From: Zoogloea sp041911615
GTDB taxonomy: Bacteria; Pseudomonadota; Gammaproteobacteria; Burkholderiales; Rhodocyclaceae
Reading direction: 5' to 3'
Assembly (NCBI RefSeq): GCF_041911615.1
Contig: NZ_JAYROR010000001.1
Location: 22,032-86,031 of the forward strand
Length of the DNA stretch: 64,000 nucleotides
The notes beneath the pieces were generated by a model. The model was given only the letters and a program-made list of their open reading frames with translations. It was not told the origin of the DNA and did no database searches. Positions within the stretch are counted from its first letter, which is position 1, and every line of letters begins with the position of its first letter. The position numbers and the translations under genes were made by a program. Shown piece by piece: positions 40,049 to 48,791 of the stretch.

Positions 40049-40237
40049 TCAGCCTTCGGTGGAGTAGGGATACGGCTTCTGGGCGACGCGGCCGACTGCG
40101 TACTGGCGATTGGTTTCTTCGTCCTGGGGACGGTCCCACCACAGGGCGCGGCCCTTCTTCTGCTCTTCGACCTGCTCCGGATGCTTGGCCATCCATTCGC
40201 GCATGAACTTGGTGTGCTCGGATTCGTACATTGCCAT
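40049..40237 (-). CDS. DUF3460 family small protein
   Basis: The 62-residue product (MAMYESEHTKFMREWMAKHP...) looks like the DUF3460 family, small proteins of unknown function common in betaproteobacteria. It is charged, rich in Glu, Lys and Trp, with no membrane segment. The ATG at 40237 has GGGAG seven bases ahead. It lies between spoT and the nuclease fusion, on the same strand. Confidence 0.8.
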   Translation of the reverse strand: MAMYESEHTKFMREWMAKHPEQVEEQKKGRALWWDRPQDEETNRQYAVGRVAQKPYPYSTEG

Positions 40238-40301
40238 TGGTGATCTCCCTTTCAATCGGCGTGGATTCTAGCAGCGCAGGCACCCGGTCGCGGGGCCGGC
40301 G

Positions 40302-42506
40302 TCATTTCTGGTCGCCCCGCAGGCGAGTGATGCGCACCACCTCGGGGATGTTGCGGATACCCCGGATGACATTCGCGAGGTGCAGGCGGTGGGTGACCTG
40401 GACGGTGATGTAGAGCGTGGAATAGGCGCCCTGCTCGCCGTCGGTGGATACGTTCTGGATGTTGCAGTCCTGCTCGGCGATGGCGTTGGCGATCTTGGCG
40501 AGCACCCCGCGCACGTTCTGGGTGAGGAACTTGAGGGTGACGTCGAACAGGCGGTCGGTGGAGGGTTCCCACTCCACGTCGATCCAGCGATCGCGCTCGC
40601 TGCGCAGCTTGCGGGCCTGGGGGCAGTCGTGGAGGTGCACTTCGAGGCCCTGGCCCTTGCGGATGATGCCGACGATCGGGTCGCCCGGGATCGGCCGGCA
40701 ACAGCGGGCGAGTTGCACCGCGACGCCTTCGGTGCCGCGGATCAGGATCGCCCCGGCGGGCTTGGGTTTGACCACGTCGGCGCGGCCGGATTCGACGTCC
40801 TGGATTTCGGCCAGACGCCGCGCGACGATGGCCGGCAGGCGTCGGCCGAGCCCGATGTCGGTCATCAGCTCGCGCCGGTTGGCGAGCGTGAATTCGCGCA
40901 GGAAACGGTCCCAGGCGAAGGTGCTGACCTGGCCCAGGGTGAGCCCGTGGGGCCGCAACGCCTGGTTGAGCAGGCGCTCACCGAGGGTCGACGCTTCTTC
41001 CTGCTGGGCGTTCTTGAGGAAATGGCGGATCTGCGCGCGGGCCTTGCCGGTGCGCACGTAGCCCAGCCAGGCCGGATTGGGGCTGGCGTGGGCGGCGGTA
41101 ATGATCTCGATCTGATCGCCGTTGTGGAGCTCGGTGCGCAGCGGCATCAGCTCACCGTTGATGCGTCCGGCGACGCAGCGGTTGCCCACGTCGGTGTGCA
41201 CCGCGTAGGCGAAGTCGACCACCGTGGCACCCCGCGGCAGCGCGAAAATCTTGCCCTTGGGCGTGAAGGCGTACACCTCGCCGGGAAAGAGATCGACCTT
41301 GACGTGCTCGAGGAATTCGCTGGAATCACCCGACGTGGATTGCAGTTCGAGCAGCGACTGCAGCCAGCTGTGCGTCTTGTGCTGCAGCTCGGTGAGGGTC
41401 TTCTCGTCTTCCTTGTAGAGCCAGTGGGAGGCCACGCCGCTCTCGGCCACGTGGTTCATCTCCGGCGTGCGGATCTGCACCTCGACCGGCGTGCCGAAGG
41501 GGCCGATCAGCGTGGTGTGGAGCGACTGGTAGCCGTTGGCCTTGGGGATCGCGATGTAATCCTTGAACTTGCCGGGCACCGGCTTGTAGAGGCCGTGCAG
41601 GGCGCCCAGGGCGCGGTAGCAGGTCTGCACGTCGGGGACGATGACGCGAAACCCGTAAATGTCGAGCACTTGCGAGAAGCTGAGGCGCTTCTCGCTCATC
41701 TTGCGGTAGATGCTGTACAGGTGCTTCTCGCGGCCACGCACTTCGGCCTCGATGTTCCACTGGGGCAGGCGCTCCTCGATGGCGGCGAGGATCTTGCCAA
41801 CCACCTCTCGGCGGTTGCCCCGCGCGGCGAGGATGGCCTTCGAGAGCACCCGGAAGCGCATCGGGTGGCGGTGCTTGAAGGCGAGCTCCTGGAGCTCGCG
41901 GTAGATGCTGTTGAGACCCAGCCGGTTGGCGATGGGGGCGTGGATTTCCTGGGTTTCGCGGGCGATGCGGCGGCGCTTGTCGGGCCGCATGTGGTCGAGG
42001 GTCCGCATGTTGTGCAGACGGTCGGCCAGCTTGATGAGGATCACCCGCAGATCGCTGGCCATCGCCAGCAGCATCTTGCGGAAATTTTCGGCCTGGGCTT
42101 CTTCGTGAGACTGGAACTCGATCTTGTCGAGCTTGGAGACGCCATCGACGAGTTCGGCCGTGGTGCGTCCGAAGCGCTCGGCGATCTCGGCCTTGGTGAT
42201 GTGGGTGTCCTCCATCACGTCGTGGAGGAGCGCGGCACACAGGGCCTGCGAATCCAGATGCCAGCCGGCGAGGATCTCGGCGACGGCGACGGGATGGGAG
42301 ATGTAGGGTTCGCCGCTCTGGCGCCGCTGGCCCTGATGGGCGTCGGCGGAGAAGTGATATGCGGCTTCGATGCGGCCGACGTCCTCGGCGCGCAGGTAGG
42401 TGGCGACGAGCGCCCTCAGGCGACCGAAATCGAGGGGGAGGACGCTCGACGCGGGGGGCTGGGAAACGCCGCTACCATTGACGGGAACTGGGGCGGCGGA
42501 TTCCAT
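40302..42506 (-). CDS. spoT: Bifunctional (p)ppGpp synthase/hydrolase SpoT
   Basis: SpoT makes and degrades (p)ppGpp, the stringent-response signal. The 734-residue protein has an intact HD hydrolase domain (LLHDVMEDT; HLD-type metal residues), a synthetase domain (YRKMSEKRLSFSQVLDIYGFR in part, with GYQSLHT), a TGS domain (PRGATVVDFAYAVHTDVG) and a C-terminal ACT domain. With both catalytic halves apparently intact it is a Rel/SpoT type rather than RelA. The ATG at 42506 is 28 bp behind rpoZ; an in-frame extension would overlap rpoZ. rpoZ-spoT is a conserved pair. Confidence 0.96.
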   Translation of the reverse strand: MESAAPVPVNGSGVSQPPASSVLPLDFGRLRALVATYLRAEDVGRIEAAYHFSADAHQGQRRQSGEPYISHPVAVAEILAGWHLDSQALCAALLHDVMEDTHITKAEIAERFGRTTAELVDGVSKLDKIEFQSHEEAQAENFRKMLLAMASDLRVILIKLADRLHNMRTLDHMRPDKRRRIARETQEIHAPIANRLGLNSIYRELQELAFKHRHPMRFRVLSKAILAARGNRREVVGKILAAIEERLPQWNIEAEVRGREKHLYSIYRKMSEKRLSFSQVLDIYGFRVIVPDVQTCYRALGALHGLYKPVPGKFKDYIAIPKANGYQSLHTTLIGPFGTPVEVQIRTPEMNHVAESGVASHWLYKEDEKTLTELQHKTHSWLQSLLELQSTSGDSSEFLEHVKVDLFPGEVYAFTPKGKIFALPRGATVVDFAYAVHTDVGNRCVAGRINGELMPLRTELHNGDQIEIITAAHASPNPAWLGYVRTGKARAQIRHFLKNAQQEEASTLGERLLNQALRPHGLTLGQVSTFAWDRFLREFTLANRRELMTDIGLGRRLPAIVARRLAEIQDVESGRADVVKPKPAGAILIRGTEGVAVQLARCCRPIPGDPIVGIIRKGQGLEVHLHDCPQARKLRSERDRWIDVEWEPSTDRLFDVTLKFLTQNVRGVLAKIANAIAEQDCNIQNVSTDGEQGAYSTLYITVQVTHRLHLANVIRGIRNIPEVVRITRLRGDQK

Positions 42507-42534
42507 GACATCGCTCTCGGCGCGGGACGGGCGC

Positions 42535-42750
42535 TCAGGCCTGGCCGCGGTTGAGGACTTCGGTGCCCACCTTGCCGGCGGCAATCTCGCGCAGGGCGAT
42601 CACCGTGGGCTTGTCCTTGTCGTGGCGGTCCAGATCAACCTGCGGGGTGGCACCGGCCGTCAGCTGACGGGCACGATAGGTGGCCGCCAGGGTCAGCTGG
42701 AAGCGGTTGGGGATTCTCTTCAGACAGTCGTCAACGGTTACACGGGCCAT
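42535..42750 (-). CDS. rpoZ: RNA polymerase omega subunit
   Basis: Omega stabilises the beta' subunit and, in Proteobacteria, contributes to a ppGpp site. The 71-residue product (MARVTVDDCLKRIPNRFQLT...) has the usual N-terminal helix and the ARQL segment. It follows gmk by seven bases and precedes spoT, the normal gmk-rpoZ-spoT order. Confidence 0.97.
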   Translation of the reverse strand: MARVTVDDCLKRIPNRFQLTLAATYRARQLTAGATPQVDLDRHDKDKPTVIALREIAAGKVGTEVLNRGQA

Positions 42751-42757
42751 ATTTGCC

Positions 42758-43372
42758 TCAATCCTGTTCCAGGTAATGGAAAAACTCCGGCTTGCGCGCC
42801 TCCTGGTTGGCGTAGCGCAGCCGCGATGCTCTCACCACCGCCACGAGATCTTCGACGGCGATGGGCAAGTCTTCGTTGATTATAACGTAGTCGAACTCGG
42901 CCACATGGCGCATCTCGCCACGCGCAGCCAGCACCCGTCGGGCGATCACGTCTTCCGAATCGGTGCCTCGGCCACGCAGGCGACGCTCCAGCTCCTCGAC
43001 CGACGGCGGCAGGATGAACACGCCGACCGCCTTCGGAAACACCTTGCGCACCTGCTGGGCGCCCTGCCAGTCGATCTCGAGGAGGATGTCCTTGCCCTCG
43101 CGGATCTGCGCCTCGAGCCAGGCCTTCGAGGTGCCGTAATAATTGCTGTGGACCTCGGCCCACTCGAGGAATTCACCCTTGTCGCGCAGCGCACGGAAGG
43201 TCGGCACATCGACGAAATGGTAATGCTGGCCGTGGGCCTCGCCGGCGCGCGGGGCGCGAGTGGTGTATGAGACGGACAGCTTGACCAGCGGGTCGCGCGC
43301 CAGCAGGCCGCTGACCAGGGTGGTCTTGCCGGCGCCGGAGGGCGCGGTGACGATGAACAGGGTGCCGGGCAT
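42758..43372 (-). CDS. gmk: Guanylate kinase
   Basis: Gmk phosphorylates GMP to GDP. The 204-residue protein opens with the P-loop TAPSGAGKTTLVSGLL and has SYTTRAPRAGEAHGQHYHFV for GMP binding. Lying with rpoZ and spoT it ties guanine nucleotide supply to the ppGpp genes. It follows yicC by nine bases. Confidence 0.97.
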   Translation of the reverse strand: MPGTLFIVTAPSGAGKTTLVSGLLARDPLVKLSVSYTTRAPRAGEAHGQHYHFVDVPTFRALRDKGEFLEWAEVHSNYYGTSKAWLEAQIREGKDILLEIDWQGAQQVRKVFPKAVGVFILPPSVEELERRLRGRGTDSEDVIARRVLAARGEMRHVAEFDYVIINEDLPIAVEDLVAVVRASRLRYANQEARKPEFFHYLEQD

Positions 43373-43381
43373 GGGCGATCC

Positions 43382-44248
43382 TTACTCGATGTTCTGGACC
43401 TGCTCGCGCATCTGCTCGATGGCCAGCTTGAGTTCGACGGCGATGGCGGTCATGTCGGCGGCCATCGCTTTGGAGCCGAGAGTGTTGGCCTCGCGGTTGA
43501 GTTCCTGCATCAGGAAATCCAGCCGCTTGCCGGCGGCGCCGCCGGCCTTGAGGATGCGCTCGACCTCGTCGAGGTGGGTCGACAGCCGCGACAGTTCCTC
43601 GGCCACATCGACGCGCTGGGCAAACAAGCCCACCTCGGTGCGGATCCGATCCTCGTCGAGCGTGGCGGCCGCATCGCGCAGACGGGTGGCGAGCTTTTCC
43701 TGGTATTCGGCGACCAGCCCGGGCACCCGCGGCGCGACCTTGGCGACGAGGTCACGCATGTGGGCGATGCGTCCGCGGATCATTTCGGCGAGTTTCTCGC
43801 CTTCGCGGCGGCGGGTGGCGACGAGCTCGTCGAGGGCTGCCGCGATCAGCGGCGCGATCTCCGGCTGCAGCGCCTCGAACGTGACACCGTCATCGGCCAG
43901 AATGCCGGGCCAGCGCAGGATTTCGGCCACCGAGAACGGCGCGGCCTGCGGCATGGCGCCCAGCACGGCGGCCTGGGCCGTTTTGAGCTGCCCCAACAGC
44001 ATGTCGTTGATCGCCAGATCGCGAGGTGCGCTATCCTTCGCCTGCAGGTTGAAACGGCACTCGACCTTGCCGCGCCGCAGCCTGGCGGTGATCGCCTCGC
44101 GCAGCAGCGGTTCGGCCTGGCGCAAATCGTCGTTGATGCGGAAGGCGAGGTCGAGGTAGCGGGAATTGACGCTCCGCAGTTCGAGGTGCAAGGCCACGCG
44201 GCCCAGGTCCCGAACCTGGACGGCAAAGCCGGTCATGCTGTGAATCAT
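43382..44248 (-). CDS. yicC: YicC family endoribonuclease
   Basis: YicC proteins are endoribonucleases; E. coli YicC influences turnover of the small RNA RyhB. The 288-residue product begins MIHSMTGFAVQ and has the conserved LRSVNSRYLDL block and the C-terminal EANTLGSKA segment. The ATG at 44248 fits the family start; an in-frame upstream start at 44275 adds nine residues without family support. It heads yicC-gmk-rpoZ-spoT and diverges from the kinase gene. Confidence 0.94.
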   Translation of the reverse strand: MIHSMTGFAVQVRDLGRVALHLELRSVNSRYLDLAFRINDDLRQAEPLLREAITARLRRGKVECRFNLQAKDSAPRDLAINDMLLGQLKTAQAAVLGAMPQAAPFSVAEILRWPGILADDGVTFEALQPEIAPLIAAALDELVATRRREGEKLAEMIRGRIAHMRDLVAKVAPRVPGLVAEYQEKLATRLRDAAATLDEDRIRTEVGLFAQRVDVAEELSRLSTHLDEVERILKAGGAAGKRLDFLMQELNREANTLGSKAMAADMTAIAVELKLAIEQMREQVQNIE

Positions 44249-44333
44249 CCTGTTTTTCCCGAGATAGCGCGGCAATCGAAGCTAAACTAGCGGCCCGACT
44301 GCCACCAAAAGACGAAGTGTAGCGCCCCGCCCG

Positions 44334-45284
44334 ATGGCCACTCAACAGAACTGCGCCCTCCCGTCAGGTTTCCTCCTCGACCATTACCGGGTCGAGCGGC
44401 AACTGTCGCTGGGCGGCTTTTCGATCGTCTACCTGGCCTACGACCAGGACGGCACGCCCGTCGCCATCAAGGAATACCTGCCGAACTCCCTCGCCCTGCG
44501 CGCGGAGGGCGAAGTGACGCCCCATGTCACCGAGGCCCACCAGGGCGCCTTCCGCTACGGCATGAAGTGTTTCTTCGAGGAAGGCCGGGCGCTCGCCAAG
44601 CTGGTGCACCCCAACGTGGTGCGCGTGCTCAACTTCTTTCGCGCCAACGGCACCGTTTACATGGTGATGCAGTTCGAGCGCGGTCGCACCCTGCACGATT
44701 ACGTCCAGAAGAACAAGGGCAACGTCCGCGAACGTTTCATCCGCGGGGTGTTCACGCGCATGCTCAACGGCCTGCGCGAAGTCCACGCCCACAAGCTGCT
44801 GCACCTGGACATCAAGCCGTCAAACATCTACCTGCGCAGCGACGGCACGCCGGTACTGCTCGACTTCGGTGCAGCCCGACAGACGCTGATGTCCGACACC
44901 CCGATCCTCAAGCCGATGTACACGCCCGGCTTCGCCTCGCCAGAGCAGTTTGCCAGCCGCGAAGCCCTCGGCCCGTGGAGCGACATCTACAGCGTCGGCG
45001 CCAGCATGTACGCCTGCCTGGCCGGCACCTCGCCCCAGCGCTCCGACGAGCGCATCAAGCACGACACCGTCGTCCCCGCCGCCAAGGCCTGGGCCGGCCA
45101 GTATTCACCGCATTTCCTTGCCACCATCGACTGGTGTCTGCAACTCGACCCGCTTAAACGGCCCCAGAGCTGCTTCGCCCTGCAAAAAGTCCTCGCCCAG
45201 CGCCATCGCGAGGCTCCGCCGCAGCAGAAGACCTGGCTCGAAGGGCTCGGCTCCCGACTAAAAACAATGATAGGCCGTTCATGA
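44334..45284 (+). CDS. Bacterial Ser/Thr protein kinase (cytoplasmic, single domain)
   Basis: The 316-residue protein is a Hanks-type kinase: Gly-rich loop SLGGFSIVY (25-33), catalytic Lys46 (VAIKEY), HLDIKPSN at 157-164 with Asp159, LDFGA with Asp177 and SPEQ of the P+1 region. The residue before the catalytic Asp is Leu instead of Arg (HLD for HRD), as in many non-RD kinases that need no activation-loop phosphorylation. No membrane segment, PASTA or other sensor domain is seen; the chain ends ~30 residues after the kinase fold. It overlaps the phosphatase gene by four bases, so the two probably form a switch. Targets are unknown. Confidence 0.92.
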   Translation: MATQQNCALPSGFLLDHYRVERQLSLGGFSIVYLAYDQDGTPVAIKEYLPNSLALRAEGEVTPHVTEAHQGAFRYGMKCFFEEGRALAKLVHPNVVRVLNFFRANGTVYMVMQFERGRTLHDYVQKNKGNVRERFIRGVFTRMLNGLREVHAHKLLHLDIKPSNIYLRSDGTPVLLDFGAARQTLMSDTPILKPMYTPGFASPEQFASREALGPWSDIYSVGASMYACLAGTSPQRSDERIKHDTVVPAAKAWAGQYSPHFLATIDWCLQLDPLKRPQSCFALQKVLAQRHREAPPQQKTWLEGLGSRLKTMIGRS

Positions 45285-46189
45285 GATTCACCATTTTCCA
45301 GGAAAGCCGGGTTGGCAAACGACGCACCAACCAGGACCGGGTCGCCTACTCCTACACCCGCGACGCCTTGCTGATGGTGCTGGCCGACGGCATGGGCGGC
45401 CACCTTTACGGCGAAGTGGCCGCACAGATCTCGGTGCAGTTCATCGCCCAGTCCTTCCAGCAGGAGGCACGCCCGAAGGTCACCGACCCGGTGCTGTTCC
45501 TGTCGCGCGTGCTCAGCAACGCCCACCACGCGATCCTCGACTACGCCTTCGACAAGCACCTGGCCGACGTGCCGCGCACCACCATCGTCGCGTGCCTCAT
45601 CCAGGAAGGCGTCGCCCACTGGGCCCACGCCGGCGATTCGCGCCTTTACATGATCCGCAAGGGCCGCCTGGCCGCCCAGACCCGCGACCACTCCCGCGTC
45701 CAGCTGATGCTCGATCAAGGCCTGCTCGATGCCGAAGCCGCCGCGGTGCACCCGGGCCGCAACCGCATCTTCAGCTGCCTGGGCGGCAACCATCCGCCGC
45801 AGATCGAGTTCTCCCGCGGCGTCTCGCTCGCCAACGGCGACGTCATCGCGATCTGTTCCGACGGCGTCTGGGGCCCCCTCGACCCGGACACCCTGGTCGG
45901 CACCCTGGCCGACGGCCGGGTCATGGAAAGCGTCCCCAAGCTCATGAACGAAGCCGAGCTCCTCGGCGGCCCCCAGTGCGACAACATGACCCTGATCGCC
46001 ATGACCTGGCATGACGATCACCAGGAAGACATCCCCGACACCGTCTCCACCCGCACCATGCCCGCCGACGCCTACACCACCCAGATGGAAGGCTTCGGCC
46101 GCGGCAAGCGCGACCAGGAAGACCTCAGCGAAGACGAAATCGAACGCGCCATCCGCGAAATCAACGCAGCCATCCACAAATTCAAATGA
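45281..46189 (+). CDS. PP2C-type Ser/Thr protein phosphatase
   Basis: The 302-residue protein is a PPM phosphatase with RTNQDR (14-19), ADGMGGHLYGE, a TT pair, HAGDSRLYMI, CSDGVWG and CDNMTLIAM, which together hold the metal-binding Asp residues. The last ~50 residues are an extra acidic and basic tail (RGKRDQEDLSEDEIERAI) that is not part of the fold. Coupled to the kinase upstream and to rph downstream by ATGA overlaps, it most likely reverses that kinase's work. Confidence 0.92.
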   Translation: MRFTIFQESRVGKRRTNQDRVAYSYTRDALLMVLADGMGGHLYGEVAAQISVQFIAQSFQQEARPKVTDPVLFLSRVLSNAHHAILDYAFDKHLADVPRTTIVACLIQEGVAHWAHAGDSRLYMIRKGRLAAQTRDHSRVQLMLDQGLLDAEAAAVHPGRNRIFSCLGGNHPPQIEFSRGVSLANGDVIAICSDGVWGPLDPDTLVGTLADGRVMESVPKLMNEAELLGGPQCDNMTLIAMTWHDDHQEDIPDTVSTRTMPADAYTTQMEGFGRGKRDQEDLSEDEIERAIREINAAIHKFK

Positions 46190-46929
46190 CCCAGCCCAAC
46201 ACCGCCTTCGCCCGCCCCAGCGGCCGCACGCCCGCCCAGCTTCGCCCGGTCCGCATCACTCGCGGCTTCACCCGCCACGCCGAGGGTTCGGTGCTCATCG
46301 AATTCGGCGACACCCGGGTGCTGTGCACCGCCAGCGTCGAGGAATCGGTGCCGCCCTTCCTGCGCGGCAAGGGCCAGGGTTGGTTGACCGCCGAGTACGG
46401 CATGCTGCCCCGCTCCACCCACACCCGCAGCGCGCGCGAAGCCGCCAAGGGCAAACAGAGCGGCCGCACCCAGGAAATCCAGCGTCTGATCGGCCGCAGC
46501 CTGCGCGCGGTGGTCGACATGACCGCCCTGGGCGAACGCCAGATCACCATCGACTGCGACGTGCTGCAGGCTGACGGCGGCACCCGCACCGCGTCGATCA
46601 CCGGCGCCTGCATCGCCGTGCGCGAAGCCCTCGACGGCCTCGTCAAGGCCGGCAAGCTGCCCGCCAACCCGATGCGCGATTTCGTCGCGGCCATTTCGGT
46701 GGGCATTTACAAGGGCGTGCCGGTGCTCGATCTGGACTACCCCGAAGATTCCGACTGCGAAACCGACATGAACGTGGTGATGACCGGCAGCGGCGGCTTC
46801 GTCGAAGTCCAGGGCACCGCCGAGGGCACGCCCTTCTCCCGCGCCGAACTCGACGCCCTGCTGGAACTTGCCGGCGACGGCATAGCCCAACTGGTCATCG
46901 AACAGAAAAAGGCCCTCGGCATCGCCTGA
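46186..46929 (+). CDS. rph: Ribonuclease PH
   Basis: RNase PH trims tRNA 3' ends by phosphorolysis. The 247-residue protein has the family start (TRGFTRHAEGSVLIEFGDTRVLCTASV in part), GWLTAEYGMLPRSTHTR and the DCDVLQADGGTRTA active-site run. Length is standard. It overlaps the phosphatase by four bases and precedes rdgB by 21 bp. Confidence 0.97.
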   Translation: MTQPNTAFARPSGRTPAQLRPVRITRGFTRHAEGSVLIEFGDTRVLCTASVEESVPPFLRGKGQGWLTAEYGMLPRSTHTRSAREAAKGKQSGRTQEIQRLIGRSLRAVVDMTALGERQITIDCDVLQADGGTRTASITGACIAVREALDGLVKAGKLPANPMRDFVAAISVGIYKGVPVLDLDYPEDSDCETDMNVVMTGSGGFVEVQGTAEGTPFSRAELDALLELAGDGIAQLVIEQKKALGIA

Positions 46930-46950
46930 GCGCCGGGAAGGAAGCCCGCC

Positions 46951-47544
46951 ATGAAACAACTCGTCCTCGCCAGCGGCAACGCCGGCAAGCTGAAGGAGCT
47001 TTCCGCGCTGCTCGCACCCCTGGGCATCGAGGTGCTGCCGCAATCGGCGTTCAACGTCAGCGAAGCCGAGGAGCCGCATCCCAGCTTCATCGAGAACGCC
47101 ATCGCCAAGGCCCGTCACGCCTCCCGCGCCACCGGCCTGCCGGCCCTGGCGGATGATTCGGGGTTGTGCGTGGACGCCCTCGGCGGCGCGCCCGGCGTGA
47201 TCTCCGCGCGCTTCGCCGGCGAGCCCAAGTCCGACCAGCGCAACAATGCTCTGCTCCTGGAGCGCCTCGCAGGCCAGGCCGACCGCCGCGCCCGCTTCTA
47301 CTGCGCGCTGGCCCTCGTCCGTCACGCCGACGATCCGCAGCCGCTCATCACCACTGGAGAATGGCACGGCGTGATCCTCGACGCTCCGCGCGGCCAGGCC
47401 GGCTTCGGTTACGACCCACTGTTCCTGGTGCCCGATCTCGAGCAGACCGCCGCCGAGATCCCGGCCGAACTCAAGAACGTCCTGTCCCACCGCGGCTCGG
47501 CCTTCCGCCAGCTGCTCGACAAGCTCCGCGCCGAAGCCGACTGA
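46951..47544 (+). CDS. rdgB: Non-canonical purine NTP pyrophosphatase (RdgB/HAM1)
   Basis: RdgB hydrolyses ITP, dITP and XTP to keep damaged purines out of nucleic acids. The 197-residue protein begins LVLASGNAGKLKELSALL and has ALADDSGLCVDALGGAPGVISARFAG (in parts) with the catalytic Asp and the FGYDPLF motif. The rph-rdgB-hemW order is common in proteobacteria. Confidence 0.96.
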   Translation: MKQLVLASGNAGKLKELSALLAPLGIEVLPQSAFNVSEAEEPHPSFIENAIAKARHASRATGLPALADDSGLCVDALGGAPGVISARFAGEPKSDQRNNALLLERLAGQADRRARFYCALALVRHADDPQPLITTGEWHGVILDAPRGQAGFGYDPLFLVPDLEQTAAEIPAELKNVLSHRGSAFRQLLDKLRAEAD

Positions 47545-47552
47545 CGCCCCGC

Positions 47553-48779
47553 ATGTCCGAACCTCGCGTCATCCCGATCGCCGCCGCTCCCGCGCGGGCG
47601 GCGCAGTCTGCCGTCGGCGGCTGGGAATCCCGCCTCACCGCATCGCCGCCGCTGTCGCTGTACGTCCACTTTCCGTGGTGCGTGCGCAAGTGCCCTTACT
47701 GCGACTTCAACTCCCATGCGGTAAAAGATGAAGGCATCCCGGAGGCCGCCTATCTCGACGCCCTCGTCGCCGACCTGGAAGGCGCACTGCCGCAGATCTG
47801 GGGCCGGCGCGTGCACAGCATCTTCATCGGCGGCGGCACGCCAAGCCTGATGAGCCCCGAAGGGCTCGATCAGTTGATCACCGCGATCCGTATGCGCGTG
47901 CAGCTCGATCCGCTCGCCGAGATCACCCTCGAAGCCAATCCCGGCACCGTGGACGCGGGCCGCTTCAAGGCGTTTCGACAGGCCGGCGTCAATCGCCTGT
48001 CGGTAGGCATCCAGAGCTTCGACGAGCGCCATCTGAAAGCCCTCGGGCGCATCCACGGCCGCGCCGACGCCCTCGCTGCCGCCGAAGCCGCGCTCACCCA
48101 CTTCGACGCCGTCAATCTCGATCTGATGTACGCCCTGCCCGGCCAGACCCTCACCGAGGCCGAGGCCGACCTCGCCATCGCTCTCGCCCTGGGGCCGACG
48201 CACCTGTCGTGCTACCACCTGACGCTGGAGCCCAACACCGCCTTCGCCGCCAATCCGCCGGAGGTGCCGGACCCGGACGCCTCGGCCGACATGCAGGATC
48301 TCGTCGAAGACCGCCTGGGCGAGGCGGGTTACGGCCATTACGAAACCTCGGCCTTCGCCAGGCCCAACCGCGAATGCCGCCACAACCTCAATTACTGGAC
48401 GTTCGGCGATTACCTGGGCATCGGAGCGGGCGCCCACGGCAAGCTGTCGTCCCATGAAGGCATCGTCCGCGAAACCCGCCCGAAGCACCCGGTCGCCTAC
48501 CTCGCCGCGTGCGACGACGGCAGCTTCGTGCAAGAGCGGCGCCAGATCACGGCCGCCGAGCTGCCCTTCGAGTTCATGATGAACGCCCTGCGACTCAACC
48601 GCGGCTTTCCACGACGGCTCTTCGCCGAGCGCACCGGGCTGCCTTTCGAGGCCGCCGAGGCAGGTCTGCTGAAAGCCCGCCAGCAAGGGCTCGTCGAGGT
48701 GGACGGCGAGACGATCCGACCCACCACGCGCGGGCGCCACTTCCTCAACGAACTGCTGATGCTGTTCCTCGCCGCCTGA
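47553..48779 (+). CDS. hemW: Radical SAM heme chaperone HemW
   Basis: HemW is a radical-SAM-type protein that binds heme and delivers it to targets; it was long misnamed coproporphyrinogen oxidase. The 408-residue protein has the 4Fe-4S ligands C43, C47, C50 (CVRKCPYC), GGGTPSL, and the SVGIQSF and YALPGQT barrel motifs. The CPYCDF ending (no extra Cys after it) agrees with HemW rather than HemN. The ATG at 47553 lies eight bases after rdgB; about 30 residues precede the core, so an internal start is possible. Confidence 0.94.
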   Translation: MSEPRVIPIAAAPARAAQSAVGGWESRLTASPPLSLYVHFPWCVRKCPYCDFNSHAVKDEGIPEAAYLDALVADLEGALPQIWGRRVHSIFIGGGTPSLMSPEGLDQLITAIRMRVQLDPLAEITLEANPGTVDAGRFKAFRQAGVNRLSVGIQSFDERHLKALGRIHGRADALAAAEAALTHFDAVNLDLMYALPGQTLTEAEADLAIALALGPTHLSCYHLTLEPNTAFAANPPEVPDPDASADMQDLVEDRLGEAGYGHYETSAFARPNRECRHNLNYWTFGDYLGIGAGAHGKLSSHEGIVRETRPKHPVAYLAACDDGSFVQERRQITAAELPFEFMMNALRLNRGFPRRLFAERTGLPFEAAEAGLLKARQQGLVEVDGETIRPTTRGRHFLNELLMLFLAA

Positions 48780-48791
48780 ACGGCCCGCCGC

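Noticed and set aside
40380..42554. A 724-codon open frame antisense to spoT
   Set aside because: spoT carries HD, synthetase, TGS and ACT motifs; the antisense product is low-complexity mirror sequence.
47553..48779. Coproporphyrinogen III dehydrogenase HemN
   Set aside because: The Cys motif ends CPYCDF without the extra Cys expected in HemN, and the place after rph-rdgB is that of HemW.
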